Notes under the pieces: generated by a model
Told to the model about the DNA's origin: nothing
The model's database searches: none
Seen by the model: the letters and a program-made list of their open reading frames with translations, nothing else
Source of the DNA: Rhizomys pruinosus
Taxonomy: Eukaryota > Chordata > Mammalia > Rodentia > Spalacidae
Direction of reading: 5' to 3'
Assembly: GCA_009823505.1 (NCBI GenBank)
Contig: VZQC01002899.1
Location: forward strand, 1 to 64,000
DNA length: 64,000 bases
Shown: positions 33,419 to 45,104 of the stretch, piece after piece
Position numbering within the stretch: the first letter of the stretch is position 1
Layout of the letters: the number at the start of each line of letters is the position of its first letter
Made by a program: the position numbers and the translations under genes

Positions 33419-33884
33419 TTTTTTTTTTAAAGTGATGACAGTTAAATTTATTGTAATATTTTTTGTTTTTTTTTTTTACGTTTTATTTTTATTTTTTTAT
33501 TTTTTTAATTGATGCTTTGTGTATTTCATACATCATTTTCCAATTCAGTTCAGGCATATATCCCCTTCCCTACCCCCCACCCCACCCCTACCCATCCCAG
33601 ATCATGCATTCTGCCGTAACTTTTCTGCATCTTTCTCTGCTTTTTTGTTTTGTTTTGTTTTCATTTTTTTTAACAATAAGTGATAATTTGTGAGTACAAG
33701 CATCCTTCATGTAAAACCAATTTGCAAGCAGTTGTGCCCAAACTCACACAGCTCATGGGTCCCACCATCAAGCAGGGGGGCCTTGTATGTTCAATCAAGT
33801 TGATCAAATGAGTGTCCAGTCTATATTGTTGTAGCCCATGAAAGAAAACAGCCAGAACTGACTAGAGACCAAGACATCAGCTCC
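33419..33884 (-). mobile_element. Nested retroposon with L1-type tail, 5' part inverted
   Basis: The T-rich left end is the A-tail of a minus-strand insertion. 33419-33838 matches the plus-strand sequence at about 59600-59948 backwards (GGTGGGGTGGGG tract, GGACCCATGAGC, ATATAGACTGGACACTC). 33839-33884 (CCCATGAAAGAAAACAGCC to ACATCAGCTCC) matches 59428-59476 in the opposite orientation to the rest, so the 5' end is inverted, with about 120 bp of source lost at the inversion joint. Confidence 0.9.
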
Positions 33885-33899
33885 AGGAAAAGACTTTCT
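33885..33899. repeat. Right TSD of nested insertion no. 2
   Basis: AGGAAAAGACTTTCT, after which ORF2 of the old L1 resumes. Confidence 0.95.
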
Positions 33900-35124
33900 A
33901 AATCAGACTGCAAGCTGCACAGGACGTAAGGTCAACAGTCGACAAATGTGACGTCATAAAACTCCAAAGCTTCTGTACAGCGAAAGAAACAATCAAGGAG
34001 GTGAAGAGAAAACACATAGAGTGAGAGGAAATCTTTACCAGTGATACATCTGACAGAGCATTAACGTTAAGAATATATAAACTACTCAAAAAACAAAGAA
34101 GTAAGAAGACAAATGACCTACTCAAAAGATGGAATAAAGAACTGAACAGAGTCTTCACCAGTGAGGAATTAAAGATGGCTGAGAAACATCTTAAAAATGT
34201 TCAACTTCATTAATAATTAAGGAAATGCAAATTAAAACCACTCTCATATATCATCTCACTCTGATAAGACTAGCTAAGATCAAGAAAACAAAAGACAACA
34301 GATACTGGAGGGGTTGTGGGGAAAGGGGAACACTCATCCACTGCTGGTGGGAATGAAAACTTGTAAAACCACTATGGAAAGCAGTGTGGAGAACCCTTAA
34401 AAGATTCAAATGAGCCTACGATCTGACCCAGTCATACCGCTCCGGGGTATATAAGCCAAAGACTCATCCTACCACAAATATACCTGCACATCCATGTTTA
34501 TTGCAGCTCTCTTCACAATAGGAAGATCTGGAACCAACCCAAATGTCCCTCAACAGACAAGTGGATGACAAAAATGTGGTACATCTACAGAATGGCGTAC
34601 TATTCAGCAGTAAATAAAGATGGCATTATGAACTTTGAAGGTAAATGGATGGAGATCAAAGTCATTATGCTGAGTGAAGTAACACAGTTCCAGAAAGACA
34701 AACGAAGAATGGCTTCCTTCATTTGGGGATGCTAACACCAAATCCCCCAGACGAACAGCATGCTGAAGGACATTATGGTTATATTTCTGTTTATCTGAAA
34801 GCAACTATGTTGTCATAATGTGAATCTCTCAATGGGATCTAGAATCCACCCACCACGTTTCCAGACACTGTAATTACTGTATATGGGTGGAAAGTATGTA
34901 TCCATATTTTATACTAATATAAAATTAATGGAGGAAAATGTGAATTCCTAAACATGAAAAAAAAAAAAAGACTGAGAGAAAGATGCAGGATGGCAGAATA
35001 CATGATCTGGGATGGGGTGGGGTGGGGTGGGGGGAAGGGAAAGGGCAATATCCCTGAACTGTATTGAAAAATGATGTGTATGAAACACAAAACATCAATA
35101 CAAATAAATAAATAAAGCTGCATA

Positions 35125-35259
35125 ACTATGTTCATCTAATCACACAACCTGCAGAATGTATCTATCAAATCACTACCTAGACACTTAAGCACTAATATTT
35201 AAACAATATCCTTGTGTGATTTACACACAGAAAATTACCTGTCAACATGATATATATAC

Positions 35260-35292
<33 letters not shown>

Positions 35293-36257
35293 TATGTATA
35301 TATATATATCACTTAGAGTTAGCTCTTACAGTATGCTCTGTAAACAATATTTTAAAAATTCAAATAATTATAGTAACTATTTTGTTTCTTTTAGAAGCTT
35401 TTATACATTTTTCCCATTTTATTTTTTTCACATATCTCACCCTATATAGACAATGCAGTGGATATTCTGATCATCTGTAACAATTCCTTCCAGATTCAGG
35501 AACCTTATCAGTGACTCTAATTATAAACAAACTTTTCCTGTTACCTCTGATATGATACACTTTCTCATCAGTAGGAAGAAATTTGCATGAAAACATATTA
35601 CCCATGTAAATGCTTCCAAATTATTGCAAAGAAAAAATAGACTACTGAATCATTATTGAGCTCATTAGAATAAAGATGCTATGCAAGTGCAAAATATTAT
35701 CATTCTGTCTGACAAATACCATTAGTTCATTATGAACTATAGCATTCAATTATCTCCAACATGCAAAAGAAATGAGATGCTTTGTTAGGTACTGCTAAAG
35801 TGTTCTTCTGAAATTACTTTTTAAAAATTTATCTAGCACTACACTTTTGTCATTAAAGAAACAATGGGTTTCACGTAATTCAAAAAACCATTGTTTCCTT
35901 TCAGGATAAGCTAATTAGAAGGCAGGAACAGCACAGAGAATGGTAGCTGTATCATGAAAAACGCAGGGAAATGCCCCTTTACACAAAATAACACATTAGT
36001 AACAAGAAGCCAACGATGAAAATTAAGACTGTATAGATGTATAAGTACTGCATGGACTTATATTTTAAACACTAACAGAAACTAAAAGTCCAATGAAAAC
36101 TGATACAGAATTTAAAGGAAAATGGTCATGAACCAATAGAGTTTATCTCAAGTATTCAAGGCTGCTTCAACACTAAAATATCAATTAAAAGTCTATCTCA
36201 CCAAAAAATATCAGAAGGCATTTTACTAGCTGCATTAAAACCATTTAATAAATTTAG
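35125..36257. other. Mostly unrecognised; (TA)n tract at 35250-35310
   Basis: 35250-35310 is an interrupted TATATA/CATATATG tract that is self-complementary. The rest is AT-rich, apparently unique sequence with no repeat or coding signal that I can name. Confidence 0.5.
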
Positions 36258-36420
36258 TGGCCAGGTATGGTAACACACACTTTTAATCCCAAAACTCTGA
36301 AGGCAGAGGCAACCATATTTCTGTGAAATCTAAGCTTGGTCTACATGTATAATGACTTCCAAGCCACCTGGGGTTGGGGAGTGGTGTATAGAAAGAACTT
36401 CTCTCAAAACAAAAAAAAAA
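36258..36420 (+). repeat. Old B1 SINE
   Basis: GGCCAGGTATGGTAACACAC, CTTTTAATCCCAAAACTCTG, AGGCAGAGGCAACC and CTCTCAAAACAAAAAAAAAA follow B1 order on the plus strand with about a fifth of bases changed. Confidence 0.8.
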
Positions 36421-37108
36421 GTAAGTGAAATCATTTAGGGAAATTCAACCTTCATTCTTGATTAAAAATAGTCATAAAACTAGGATTAGAGAACTTGGTT
36501 GGCTTCATAAAGAATACCTCTAAAATACCTTGAGTTAATATTATAGTTAATAGTAAGAAACTCAAAACTTTCTGAGATGCTAAACAAAATAAAGATTGCT
36601 ATAATTAGCACAGCTTTCAGCAACACAGAATTACCAACTAATGTAGTAAAACAGAAAACAAAAGCACCAAAGTTGAGTAGACTCAAAGAACATTATCTTG
36701 GTAAAACCTAATCATTTATGTAAAACTATATTAAAAGCATGTCATAAAATACACTGAAAAGGGCAACTTAAGAGAAGTAGAATTTATTAAGCTTAAGAGT
36801 CCAGGATACAATCCATAGTGGTGAAGAAATCAAGATGGCAGTAGACTGAAACCACTCATCTCACCAGATCCACAGTCAGGACCAGAGACGGAGAAATGAG
36901 CTCCTGATGCTGTTCATTTCCTTTTATTTTTATAATCCAAGATCTTATCTGCAGAACATGACCACTATCTGTGGGCATATCTTCTCACTGCAGTTAACAT
37001 TAATGTAACCAAGACATCTCCCTCTGGCATGTCCAGACACCTGTGTCCCTGTCCCAGACTATGATTCTGTCAGTTGGATGATTAACACTAAGAATTAGAA
37101 AATAACTC
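36421..37108. other. No feature recognised
   Basis: AT-rich to 36780; more mixed sequence follows to 37108. No LTR ends, SINE or coding signal that I can place. Confidence 0.35.
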
Positions 37109-37480
37109 CTGAATAACTTTAGCTGTCAACTTGACACACATAGGTTAAGGGAGCCACATTAGACTGGCCTGTGGGGTATTTTCTTCATTGGTGAGTGATG
37201 CGGTAGGACCCAGCCCACTGTGGGCAGTGCCACCCCTGGGCCGCATATGCTGTATTAAAAAAGAAAGCAGGCTGAGCATGAACCAGGGAAGCAAGCCAGT
37301 ATGCAACATTTATCCATGGCCTGTGCTTCAGCTCCTGCTTCCAGATTGTGTCCCAAATTCCTACCTTGCACTCTCTAAGTAATGAACTGTGACTCAGAGA
37401 TGTAACCCAAATAAAGCCTTTCCTTCCCCAAGATTGGATGATCAGAGTGTTTTGTCACAGCAATTGAAAGCAAACTAGAA
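37109..37480 (+). repeat. MaLR solo LTR, diverged
   Basis: Same family as 19420-19798 and 50227-50638: TAGCTGTCAACTTGACACAC, GACCCAGCCCACTGTGGG, GAAAGCAGGCTGAGCATG, CCAAATAAAGCCTTTCC, ending AGCAAACTAG. The expected opening TGTGCTGG is decayed to TGAATAAC. An A-run follows. Confidence 0.85.
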
Positions 37481-38439
37481 AAAAAAAAAAAACATGTATT
37501 AGATTACTTATAAATATGGAAATGTATTTCCTAGAGTTCTAAACATTGAGATGTCCATGATGGAAGCATTAGATTTTTGTCTGGTGAAGATCTGATTTTG
37601 TTTCATAGATATTAACTTTAATGCACAGTGAAAAATAAACTGAGTTCCTTGGTTCCTTGAATAGGACACTAGTCTCAGTCTAACCATCTCGCAGTGTCAC
37701 CATCTCTTAATGAATAGTATCAGAACAGATATTTGGACCTATCAGAGAAATTAGAGGTCTTATTTGCAAATTTTACTCCTTGGTATTTAACCAAAGGAAT
37801 TGAAAACTTGTGTCCATTTAGATTTTAGAAATCAAATATACCAAACCGACTTTCTAGAAATAAAGACCACAATTTTTCTCACGAGAAATGCAGTTTGACA
37901 AGAACTTATTTGCTTATCACATTTCCTCACTATCCTCAGCATTTTTACCAGTGTTTGGCAAACAGCAAGCACTGTCTGCACCACCTTTACCAGTGCTTGA
38001 CACACAGAAAGCACTCAGTAACATCTGTTAGAGGAAAATTACATGCTGAGTCTATGGAATGCATCTTCAATGACTACACATTCTTGTTTATTCCCAGATT
38101 GCAGTGAATGTGACAACTGACCAATGTTTGGTGTTGTTTTAAATCCATGGATTATTTGAACAGTTAATAAATACTGTCATTGAAAATAAAAATTATAAAA
38201 CTTTGCTCTGATTTTCTCTAAAATCAGAGTTGGAGTGATTCAATACAATTGTCTGCTGTATTGGGAAAAGAAGTTACTTTAGCGTTACTTTCCACACATT
38301 TTTACAAACATTTTCTTGAGAATTTTATGAACTCTGTTGTGTATAAAACTTTATTTATACTAAATGTGCTAGCTAACTTTTCCAGTGGGCATCCTTCTGA
38401 ACTAGTACAGTGATTCATGATCATGTGACAATAAGTGTC
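37481..38439. other. No feature recognised
   Basis: AT-rich, apparently unique. A short near-repeat (CCAGTGTTTGGCAAACAGCA / CCAGTGCTTGACACACAG) occurs at 37949 and 37988. Confidence 0.4.
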
Positions 38440-38815
38440 CTGGACCAACTGGTGCCTCCTGAAGATTCATAATACTGAAATCTGTATTTTTTGTTGTATG
38501 TGTATATTTCTGTATATGGTATGTTCATATTCATGTTTGGTAATGGGTGCACATACCATCAAGCAACATGTATCAGCCTCTATCACTTTCCACATTATTC
38601 CTTTGAAACAATCTCTCACTGAACCTGAAGATTGCCATTTTTTCATTAGGCTGGTGGCCACAAAGCCACATATATCCTCCTGTCTCTGCAGTCTATGCTC
38701 TTCCATACAGGGCTGGGGTTACAATCATACATGACCACACTGTATTTTTGTGTGGCACTGGGCATCCAAGTGCTTACACAACATGCATTCTTCCTCATTG
38801 AGCTATCCACCCCCC
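38440..38815 (-). repeat. B4/RSINE-like SINE, diverged
   Basis: CTCACTGAACCTG, GGCTGGTGGCCACAAAGCC, GGCTGGGGTTACAATC, then GGGCATCCAAGTGCTTAC and CTCATTGAGCTATCCACC follow the backward order of a B4-type element (7SL-like part plus ID-like end). Limits are approximate. Confidence 0.5.
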
Positions 38816-38948
38816 CCAATCCCAGGTTTTCTTATATTGAAGTAGGGTGCCTATAGATATAACCAGGTTAAGAGAGTCACTTTGAGCTATGTGGGGCCCT
38901 AATTCAATGGCTGTTGTCATTATAAAATTAAATCAATTTGTATATAGG

Positions 38949-39042
38949 GACAGAGAGAGAGAGAAAGAAAAAAAGAAAGAAAGGAAGGAAGGAAGGAAGG
39001 AAGGAAGGAAGGAAGGAAGGAAGGAAGGAAGGAAGGAGAGAG
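38949..39042 (+). repeat. (GA)n/(GGAA)n microsatellite
   Basis: AGAGAGAGAGAAAG followed by about fourteen GGAA units; the plus strand is pure purine. Confidence 0.95.
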
Positions 39043-39407
39043 AATTGAAGAGAAGAAATTTGTAGTGATGTTTCCAGAACTTTGAAAGAATAGATTTCTG
39101 TGACTACAAGTTATCTAGTTCATGATATTTTTGGACATTCCTAAAAACAAGAATACAATCTAAGCTGAATTTTTATATAGATATTATCAGTGACTTTCTC
39201 CTTGTGATGATTGCTTGGACAAATGAACTAAAAGTTTTGTTTCTGTGTTTGATGGTGACATAAAATGGATACTCTCCATAACAGAATAAAGTACAAGAAG
39301 CTAATTTGCATCCAATACTGGAGAGAAATAAACTTTTTCTAATACTCAAAGATATAAAAAAAATGTTTTTCAATGATATGAAGGAGAATGTGCCTTAATT
39401 TAGCAAC

Positions 39408-39423
39408 AAGACCTTAAAAGATC
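39408..39423. repeat. Left TSD of inverted-head B2
   Basis: AAGACCTTAAAAGATC, identical to 39686-39701 (16/16). Confidence 0.95.
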
Positions 39424-39685
39424 GAACCCGGATCCTCTGAAAGAGCAGTCGGAGCTCTTAACCGCTGAGGCCATCTCTCCCCAGCCCCAGCACCACATGG
39501 CGGCCGAGAACCTTCGGAATACTGACAAATCCAGGAGAACTCCAGTTTCCAGTTCCAGGGAATCCGACACCCTCTTCTGACTCCTCGCGGGCATTGCCGA
39601 CACGGGTGCACAAACTTGCACGCTGACAGTACATTTATACACATAACAAAATAAAGAAAAAAAGAAAAAAAAATTAAAAAAAAAA
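39424..39685 (+). repeat. B2 SINE with inverted 5' head
   Basis: 39424-39488 is the complete B2 head on the minus strand (GAACCCGG...CCGCTGAGGCCATCTCTCC...CAGCCCC). 39489-39685 is the rest of B2 on the plus strand, from AGCACCACATGGCGGCC to the A-rich tail. The break lies between GGTTCGATC and CCCAGCACC of the B2 consensus. The TSDs outside both parts show one insertion event. The B2 has the 17-bp duplication and several small indels. Confidence 0.93.
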
Positions 39686-39701
39686 AAGACCTTAAAAGAT
39701 C
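39686..39701. repeat. Right TSD of inverted-head B2
   Basis: AAGACCTTAAAAGATC. Confidence 0.95.
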
Positions 39702-40009
39702 TATAATCAACAAAAATGGTTCTAATAGCATAGGATAACTTCAACAGTAAACTGATAAAAAAAAATTCTGATCTATTCTGACATGGTTTGAGTGATGATG
39801 AAAGAATCAGTATGCTTGTGCCCATTTGTCCTACAGATAGATAGTATTTCCTGTCTAGGTTCAACATCTTCATCTCCTATTTTCTGCTCTTTTGGTATGC
39901 AAATATTTCCATTGTTTTAAACATCCCACTGAGCCTTCACACGTACAACAGCAGCACATTTATTGTTTTCTTAAATGATTTAACTGATTTTTTATTCGCA
40001 ATGACTTTT

Positions 40010-40760
40010 TAAAATATTTTGAATTTGTCCTTTGACAATTTCATACAACTATAACATGTGTTATGATCATTATAACCCTTCATTTAACCTTCCTCCCACT
40101 CCAATTACCCTTCCTCTTCCCTTCATGTGAGTTCTCCTCCATTATGACATTTTATTGTTGGTTTGGTACTTTTATTTTATTGAATTATTGTTTGTGTATT
40201 AAAATCTATTGAATATAACAAGGATTATGTGTAAGACAATGTATTTAGAATTGTCTGCCCAATCCTAGTGGGCATCTCAGTTGTTGGATAACTGAAGAGC
40301 CTTCAAAATATATCAGTAGCCAGTAGTTCAATAGAGAAGGGTAGGTCTCCATAAACTCCTTTCTGATCCATGATTGACTATTTTTGGCACAGTTTAGCTC
40401 ATGCCCATTACCAACAGCCACAGTGGCTCCGAGATGAAGAATGCGAATGCATTGATTGTGCCATCCCAGAGGAAGCTTTTCACAGTCACTAGACTATGGA
40501 TACAAACATGAATATTTAGAAAGCAGCTTGAGTCAATGTCCAGTTAGCAAAACAACTGTGGGAAGTTTGTCACTAGGGCCTAAGACTTCCTCACCATGGG
40601 ATTTTGACTATATTTCAAACAGGAGTCATAAATTCCCTCTTTTGGAGCAAGCCTCAAATCAACATCAGAGAGTGGTGGCTTACTTCCCAAAGAGTCATGT
40701 TATTATGTCACCAGTGAGTGCATCTCACCTAGCAGATTTATATTGTACATTTTAGGATTA
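40010..40760 (-). mobile_element. Old L1 3' UTR, minus strand
   Basis: Starts with A/T-rich TTTTAAAATATTTTGAATTTG, then pyrimidine-rich CTTCCTCCCACTCC, then GTCTGCCCAATCCTAGTGGGC-type text, the backward pattern of Lx-type rodent L1 3' UTRs. No coding content; a 99-codon plus-strand frame at 40456-40755 is chance. Confidence 0.5.
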
Positions 40761-40779
40761 TATGGTCAATTCTAAGACT

Positions 40780-41690
40780 GTTATGCCTCTTCTTCTAAGT
40801 CTGTAGGACATTTTCTGATATTAGAAATATTGCTTGTGGTGCAGGGTACATAATAAGATTAGTAGTTAAGGACCATTATGGCTATTTTTAAACCTTAGGG
40901 GTTAATGGCTGATAACCTTCCCCTAGCCCACCTGTTTCCACCTAACATCTATATGGACAGTGCCCTATTGCCACTGCTGGACCCCCAGGCTGATGCTTGA
41001 TCAGCACACCTCAGCCTAAATTCCCCCCGCACAATTTCACCACACACCAGTCATCATGCTGATGGCACAGACTTCATATGCTGGCTTCTAATTGATTTTT
41101 CCCAGCCAAATTTCGCTAGCAAACACCACTCAAGCCTGATGGGCTAAATACACATGTGAAAATAATGGACCAGAGATTTCTGTCTAATGGTGAAAAGAAT
41201 CCATTTATTCATCCACAGCACTTTTTAAATTTTTTTTATTTATTATTTTCTTATGTGTGTGAACGTACTGTATGCATGTAGGTTGGTGCACCCATGTTGT
41301 GCAATGCCGCAGAGGTCAGAAGAGGGCACTGGATTCCCCTAGAACTGGAGTTAAAGATAGTTCTTAGATGCTATGTGGGTGCTGGGAATCTAACCTGAGT
41401 CCTCTGCAAGAGCAGTCAGTGCTCTTAACCACTGAGCCATCTCTCTAGCCCAGCACTTTTTTTTGTTTTTATATGCAGAGTGACCTCATATCTCAGGGCC
41501 AGCTTTCAGACCCAGGCCTCATCTTCGGTAAATATCATGAGTACTTGTCAAAGATTTTAATCCCAGCAGCGGTGTCAGAGGTTTGCTAATCCTACCAATT
41601 CCCACCTAGGGCCAGGTTTCATCATAAACAGACAAACAGGAAATTTAGGACAATTTAGCCACAGGTAGCCTCTGTCTACTTACAATATAT
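40780..41690 (-). mobile_element. LTR-like block, minus strand, split by a B2
   Basis: On the minus strand GCATATAAAAAC (41466-41477) is a TATA box and GAATAAATGG (AATAAA at 41204-41209) a polyadenylation signal; with the B2 removed they are about 30 bases apart, as in an LTR. The following GGTCCATTATTTTCACATG resembles the same part of the block at 320-955. Ends and TSD are unresolved, so limits are estimates. Confidence 0.5.
41226..41451 (-). repeat. B2/B3 SINE (no 17-bp duplication) with TSD
   Basis: AGCACTTTT flanks it at 41217-41225 and 41452-41460. The single CTAGAACTGGAGTTAAAG block and the GGCTCAG-type head show the older subtype. It sits between the TATA and polyadenylation signals of the LTR-like block. 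Confidence 0.9.
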
Positions 41691-42034
41691 ACTTAAATAA
41701 AAATACAAATTAAATCTAAAGAAGAATAAGAAGGCTATCTGTGAATGAGGAAGCTTCTGGCTTAGTTCTCCTTTGAATTTTCTATACCATGCAACAGAGA
41801 CAAGTGGGTCTTTCAACAAGGAGAGCTTATTATTCAGTTCCTGTTGGCAATAAAGAAGGCTGACAAGAGCTTGTATTGTTTGGGAATTTCTGGGGATATT
41901 TTACCAATATCTAAAAAAGATGTATATCATGACTAGCACTGTAGCTTTTGTGTAAGAATCTTTGGCTTTCAAGAACAGCATTGTCCAAACATGCAAGATA
42001 TTTTCTTTCTAATTCTCTTTTTTGTTTTTGTTTT

Positions 42035-42142
42035 TGTTTTTTTCATTTCTTGCACCAGTTTGCCTGTAACTCAAGTAGTCCAGGCTAACCCCAATCTCAA
42101 AAAGTGTTAGGTTTAAAGTCTTATGCCAACACCCCCAGATCT
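42035..42142 (-). repeat. Old B1 fragment
   Basis: TGCCTGTAACTCAAGTAGTCC, AGGCTAACCCCAATCTC and AGTGTTAGGTTTAAAGTC are the backward middle and left part of B1, strongly diverged. Confidence 0.6.
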
Positions 42143-42166
42143 CTGTTTTTTGTTGTTTTTGCTTTT

Positions 42167-42391
42167 TTAAAATTTTATTTATTTATTTTTGTATGTGTGT
42201 GAATGTACTGTCTGCATGTAGGTTTGTGCACCCATGCCATGCAGTGCTGAAGAGGTCAGAAAGGGGTGTTGGATTTCCCTGGAACTGGAGTTAAAGACAG
42301 TTCTCAGCCGCCACGTGGGTGCTGGGGATTGAACCCCGGTCCTCTGCAAGAGCAGTCGGTGCTCTTAACTGCTAGGCCATCTCTCCAGCCC
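42167..42391 (-). repeat. B2 SINE (no 17-bp duplication) with TSD
   Basis: TGTTTTTGCTTTT flanks it at 42154-42166 and 42392-42404. CTGCTAGGCCATCTCTCCAG shows the GGCCTAGC head; the body has a single GGAACTGGAGTTAAAG block. Confidence 0.92.
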
Positions 42392-42404
42392 TGTTTTTGC
42401 TTTT

Positions 42405-43267
42405 ATTAATATGTTTATAATTAGGTTCAATGTCATAAGCTTCCACACAGCTTTTCAGATGTCCTGATTTTTGGTTAAACATCTCTTTCCTCTCATCTAT
42501 TCTATCCTTGCTTAAGCTTTCTGTCCTCCAAATTGCCACTCTCTTTTCATATCACATAAAAACAAGAACAAAATTAATTTTAACTCAAAGTATTGCAGTT
42601 GTCTTTTCATTCGTTAATAACCAGTTCTTGGTTTTTGATATGCCTTTACTACATTACTAAAAGATCCAAAGCCAAGCTTCTCAAAAAGAAAGCATGAAGA
42701 TCACTTCACACTCACTTTCCAAATGCCATATGCTCTGTGGATTTGGTCTGCAATCTGGAGCTAAGGCTGTAAGGGCCCCTGCTGGCTAAAACATCAGTGA
42801 GAACAGTAAGAGCAGACATTTGTTGGTACAGAACTGAGGAACATAATCACTTGGCACTCACAGATCTAGTCTAAAATACCAGTGAGGATGTTTTGACCAA
42901 AAAATCTTGAAAACTCTTAAGCATTATGTAAAAGGCAGATCTAGGATTTAAAATTATGTTGTCTTTAAGAAGAAGCCCAGTGAAATTTCTCAATGTTAGA
43001 GATCAATCTTGGGTTTTAGAGCATCCTCAGCAAGTATTCAATCACAGAGCTGCAATCCTTAGCTGAAATATTCTGTTCTTTCTCAGTGATGCTATAAAAT
43101 GGAAAATAGCTTGTTATATATTTGCATTCAAAATTTCCCATTTTCTGCATTTCATCTACCATAGCTCCTTCTCTTTTACCCATTTTTATACATTCATATG
43201 TTATTTATAAATGTTAAAAAGTTTCAACAATGTATTTTATTTTTATCTGAAATGTTTGCCTCATTTG
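42405..43267. other. No feature recognised
   Basis: AT-rich, apparently unique. 42995-43060 has a faint ID/B4-like phrase but is too short to call. Confidence 0.35.
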
Positions 43268-43488
43268 TTTAAAAATTTTATTATTTATATTTTATATGTA
43301 TGAATGATTTACCTTCATATGTGTAAATGCACCTGGCTCATGTACTGAAGAGGTCAGAACAGGGAATCAGATCCTCTGGAACTGGAGTTATAGATGGCTG
43401 TTAGCCACCATGTGGGTGCTGGGAATGGAACCCAGGCTGTCTGCAAAAGCAGCCAGTGCTATTATCTGCTGAGCCATCTCTCCATCAC
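43268..43488 (-). repeat. B3 SINE, diverged
   Basis: AGAGGTCAGAACAGGGAATC, CTGGAACTGGAGTTATAG, CACCATGTGGGTGCTGGGAATGG and CTGAGCCATCTCTCC read as a backward B3. No clean TSD. Confidence 0.85.
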
Positions 43489-45104
43489 ATTTGAATCATT
43501 TTAAAGCAAGATTAGTATGAGATTTTTTTTTTGAAGCGGTGCTTGTATTATGTATGAATACTCCTTCCTATCTGAAATTTAATGATTTTTAAATAATAAT
43601 GCATATAAACATCATATAAGGAAGTATGTTTTCAAGTAAAAACTTGGGCAATTATGTTTAAGTCCGTATGAAAACATAGCTATACACTGAGAGTTATTCA
43701 ATATACATGAAATGGCTCTCATTTCAACCTCCTTAAATTATAAAGGGATACCATGAACAATATTCATGATAAAGTAGTTTTCAAAGGTTCTGAATGTAAA
43801 ATAAAACTTCAAAAATTTTAGGTTATTTGATAAAATGAATTTTCTAGAAGCTACATATTATATGAAATGATAATGGACTGAATATAAATGTTCCTGTTAC
43901 CATGTTTGCTTTTCTCCTGCCCACTTGCTTTTTACCTCACATTTCCTTCAAGAGCAAATGGTGTTTACTGGGAACTCATGTTTGTGTCTAGAATTCCAAA
44001 GGGATCCAAATTAAGCTCAGTGAATTGCAATCTTCTTTGTATTTGATCTTTATCTTAGTCTCCAATCCATACAGGCAGGGGTTCAAAAAAGAAAGTCCTT
44101 CTATGACTGATTCATCATCTACAGATGGAGAGCTACACCCTGACTATTAGAAAGATCAGCATAGTGTTGTAAGTCAAAAGGACTAGTTCCATAATGAAAG
44201 ATTCTCTTTAATGCAATGTTATCCACTGTTATCCACTGTTATTCTTCATAAAAAGTTTCCTAGCAAAATGGTATGAGCAAAATCAGCTTCTGGCACACAC
44301 ATAATTCTCATATTTTACAAGGTTCTAGCAGAGTTCAAAGGATGAGAATGAGAGATGTTTTCCTGAACATATCACAGGCTAATAAAAACTTGCAGGACCC
44401 TCTCTAGGAAGCACTGGTGCAGCTGAGACTGAGGCCTGGAAACAGGGTGAAGCAAAATGTAAAACAAATGCCATTCACTCCCTTGGGAATTAACATAGAT
44501 TTAAAAGATGTTTGCAAGTATTCCAAAATTGTGCATTTAATGGAATAGAATGATAATCTACAGAGATGTATTTATAAACTTGCTGAGTTAACTATTAACA
44601 TATTTCAACATTTTCTAAAAATTCAACATTTTCTTTGAAATAAAGACAAAACTATTTATCTTAACTAGCTCAGAGATGATTGATCATGACTCTAAATTAG
44701 CAATATGAAAATACTGCCTGTGCTTAAGGCACTTTGTAGATGGAGGATTCAGTCATTTTCCCCATCCACTTTACCAAAAGTGCATTTCATGTTTAATGCC
44801 ATTATGTTATTGAATATTTCTTACTAGAATCTTCCACATATGACAAGATTTAGGCTTTTGAGTTTTCACTTTAGAACTCTACTCAGAGATTATATAGTCC
44901 TCTCAGAGGCACAGAAATGGTGCCTCTGATTTAAATGATGAAATAATTTAGAGAACAGTGATGTTTCTACAGCATTCCTTTAGCTACCACAATTTATTTT
45001 TCTCTTAAGGAAGCTAAAATGATTCACTTAGAATTTCAGCATCTTTTATATATTTTAAATGATGTATATATTTGATTAATGTTATTTTTCATACTTTGTT
45101 TAGG
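43489..45104. other. No feature recognised
   Basis: About 1.6 kb of AT-rich DNA without SINE, LINE or LTR signs that I can identify. A 12-base direct duplication (GTTATCCACTGT) occurs at 44219 and 44230. It may be genuine unique sequence. Confidence 0.4.

Larger units (their letters stand above)
30465..34733 (+). pseudogene. L1 ORF2 of the old copy, interrupted
   Basis: The endonuclease domain spans about 30500-31150, with CLQETHL (the catalytic Glu) at 30571-30591 and LNVYAPN at 30784-30807. The reverse transcriptase region covers 31725-32630, with ADD at 32539-32547 inside [10 protein letters not shown], the active-site aspartates. The thumb/C-terminal region is 32680-33418 and 33900-34733 (CWRGCG equivalent damaged at about 34300-34370). 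Frameshifts and stops occur near 30873, 31203, 32159, 32290-32450, 32631 and 32928. An unrelated L1-type insertion at 33419-33899 breaks the end. Confidence 0.9.
27785..35113 (+). mobile_element. Nearly complete old L1 hosting two younger insertions
   Basis: 7,329 bp between diverged 11-bp TSDs. Removing the insertion with TSD at 28939-30168 and that at 33419-33899 leaves about 5.6 kb of one L1 in order: short 5' UTR, ORF1, ORF2, 3' UTR with GGGGTGGGGTGGGGTGGGG near 35016-35034, and an AAATAAATAAATAAAG end. No monomers remain at the 5' end, so it is slightly 5'-truncated. Stop codons and indels lie in both ORFs. Confidence 0.92.

Noticed and set aside
40456..40755. 99-codon plus-strand frame as exon
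   Set aside because: Lies in old L1 3' UTR read backwards; no splice-site or motif support.
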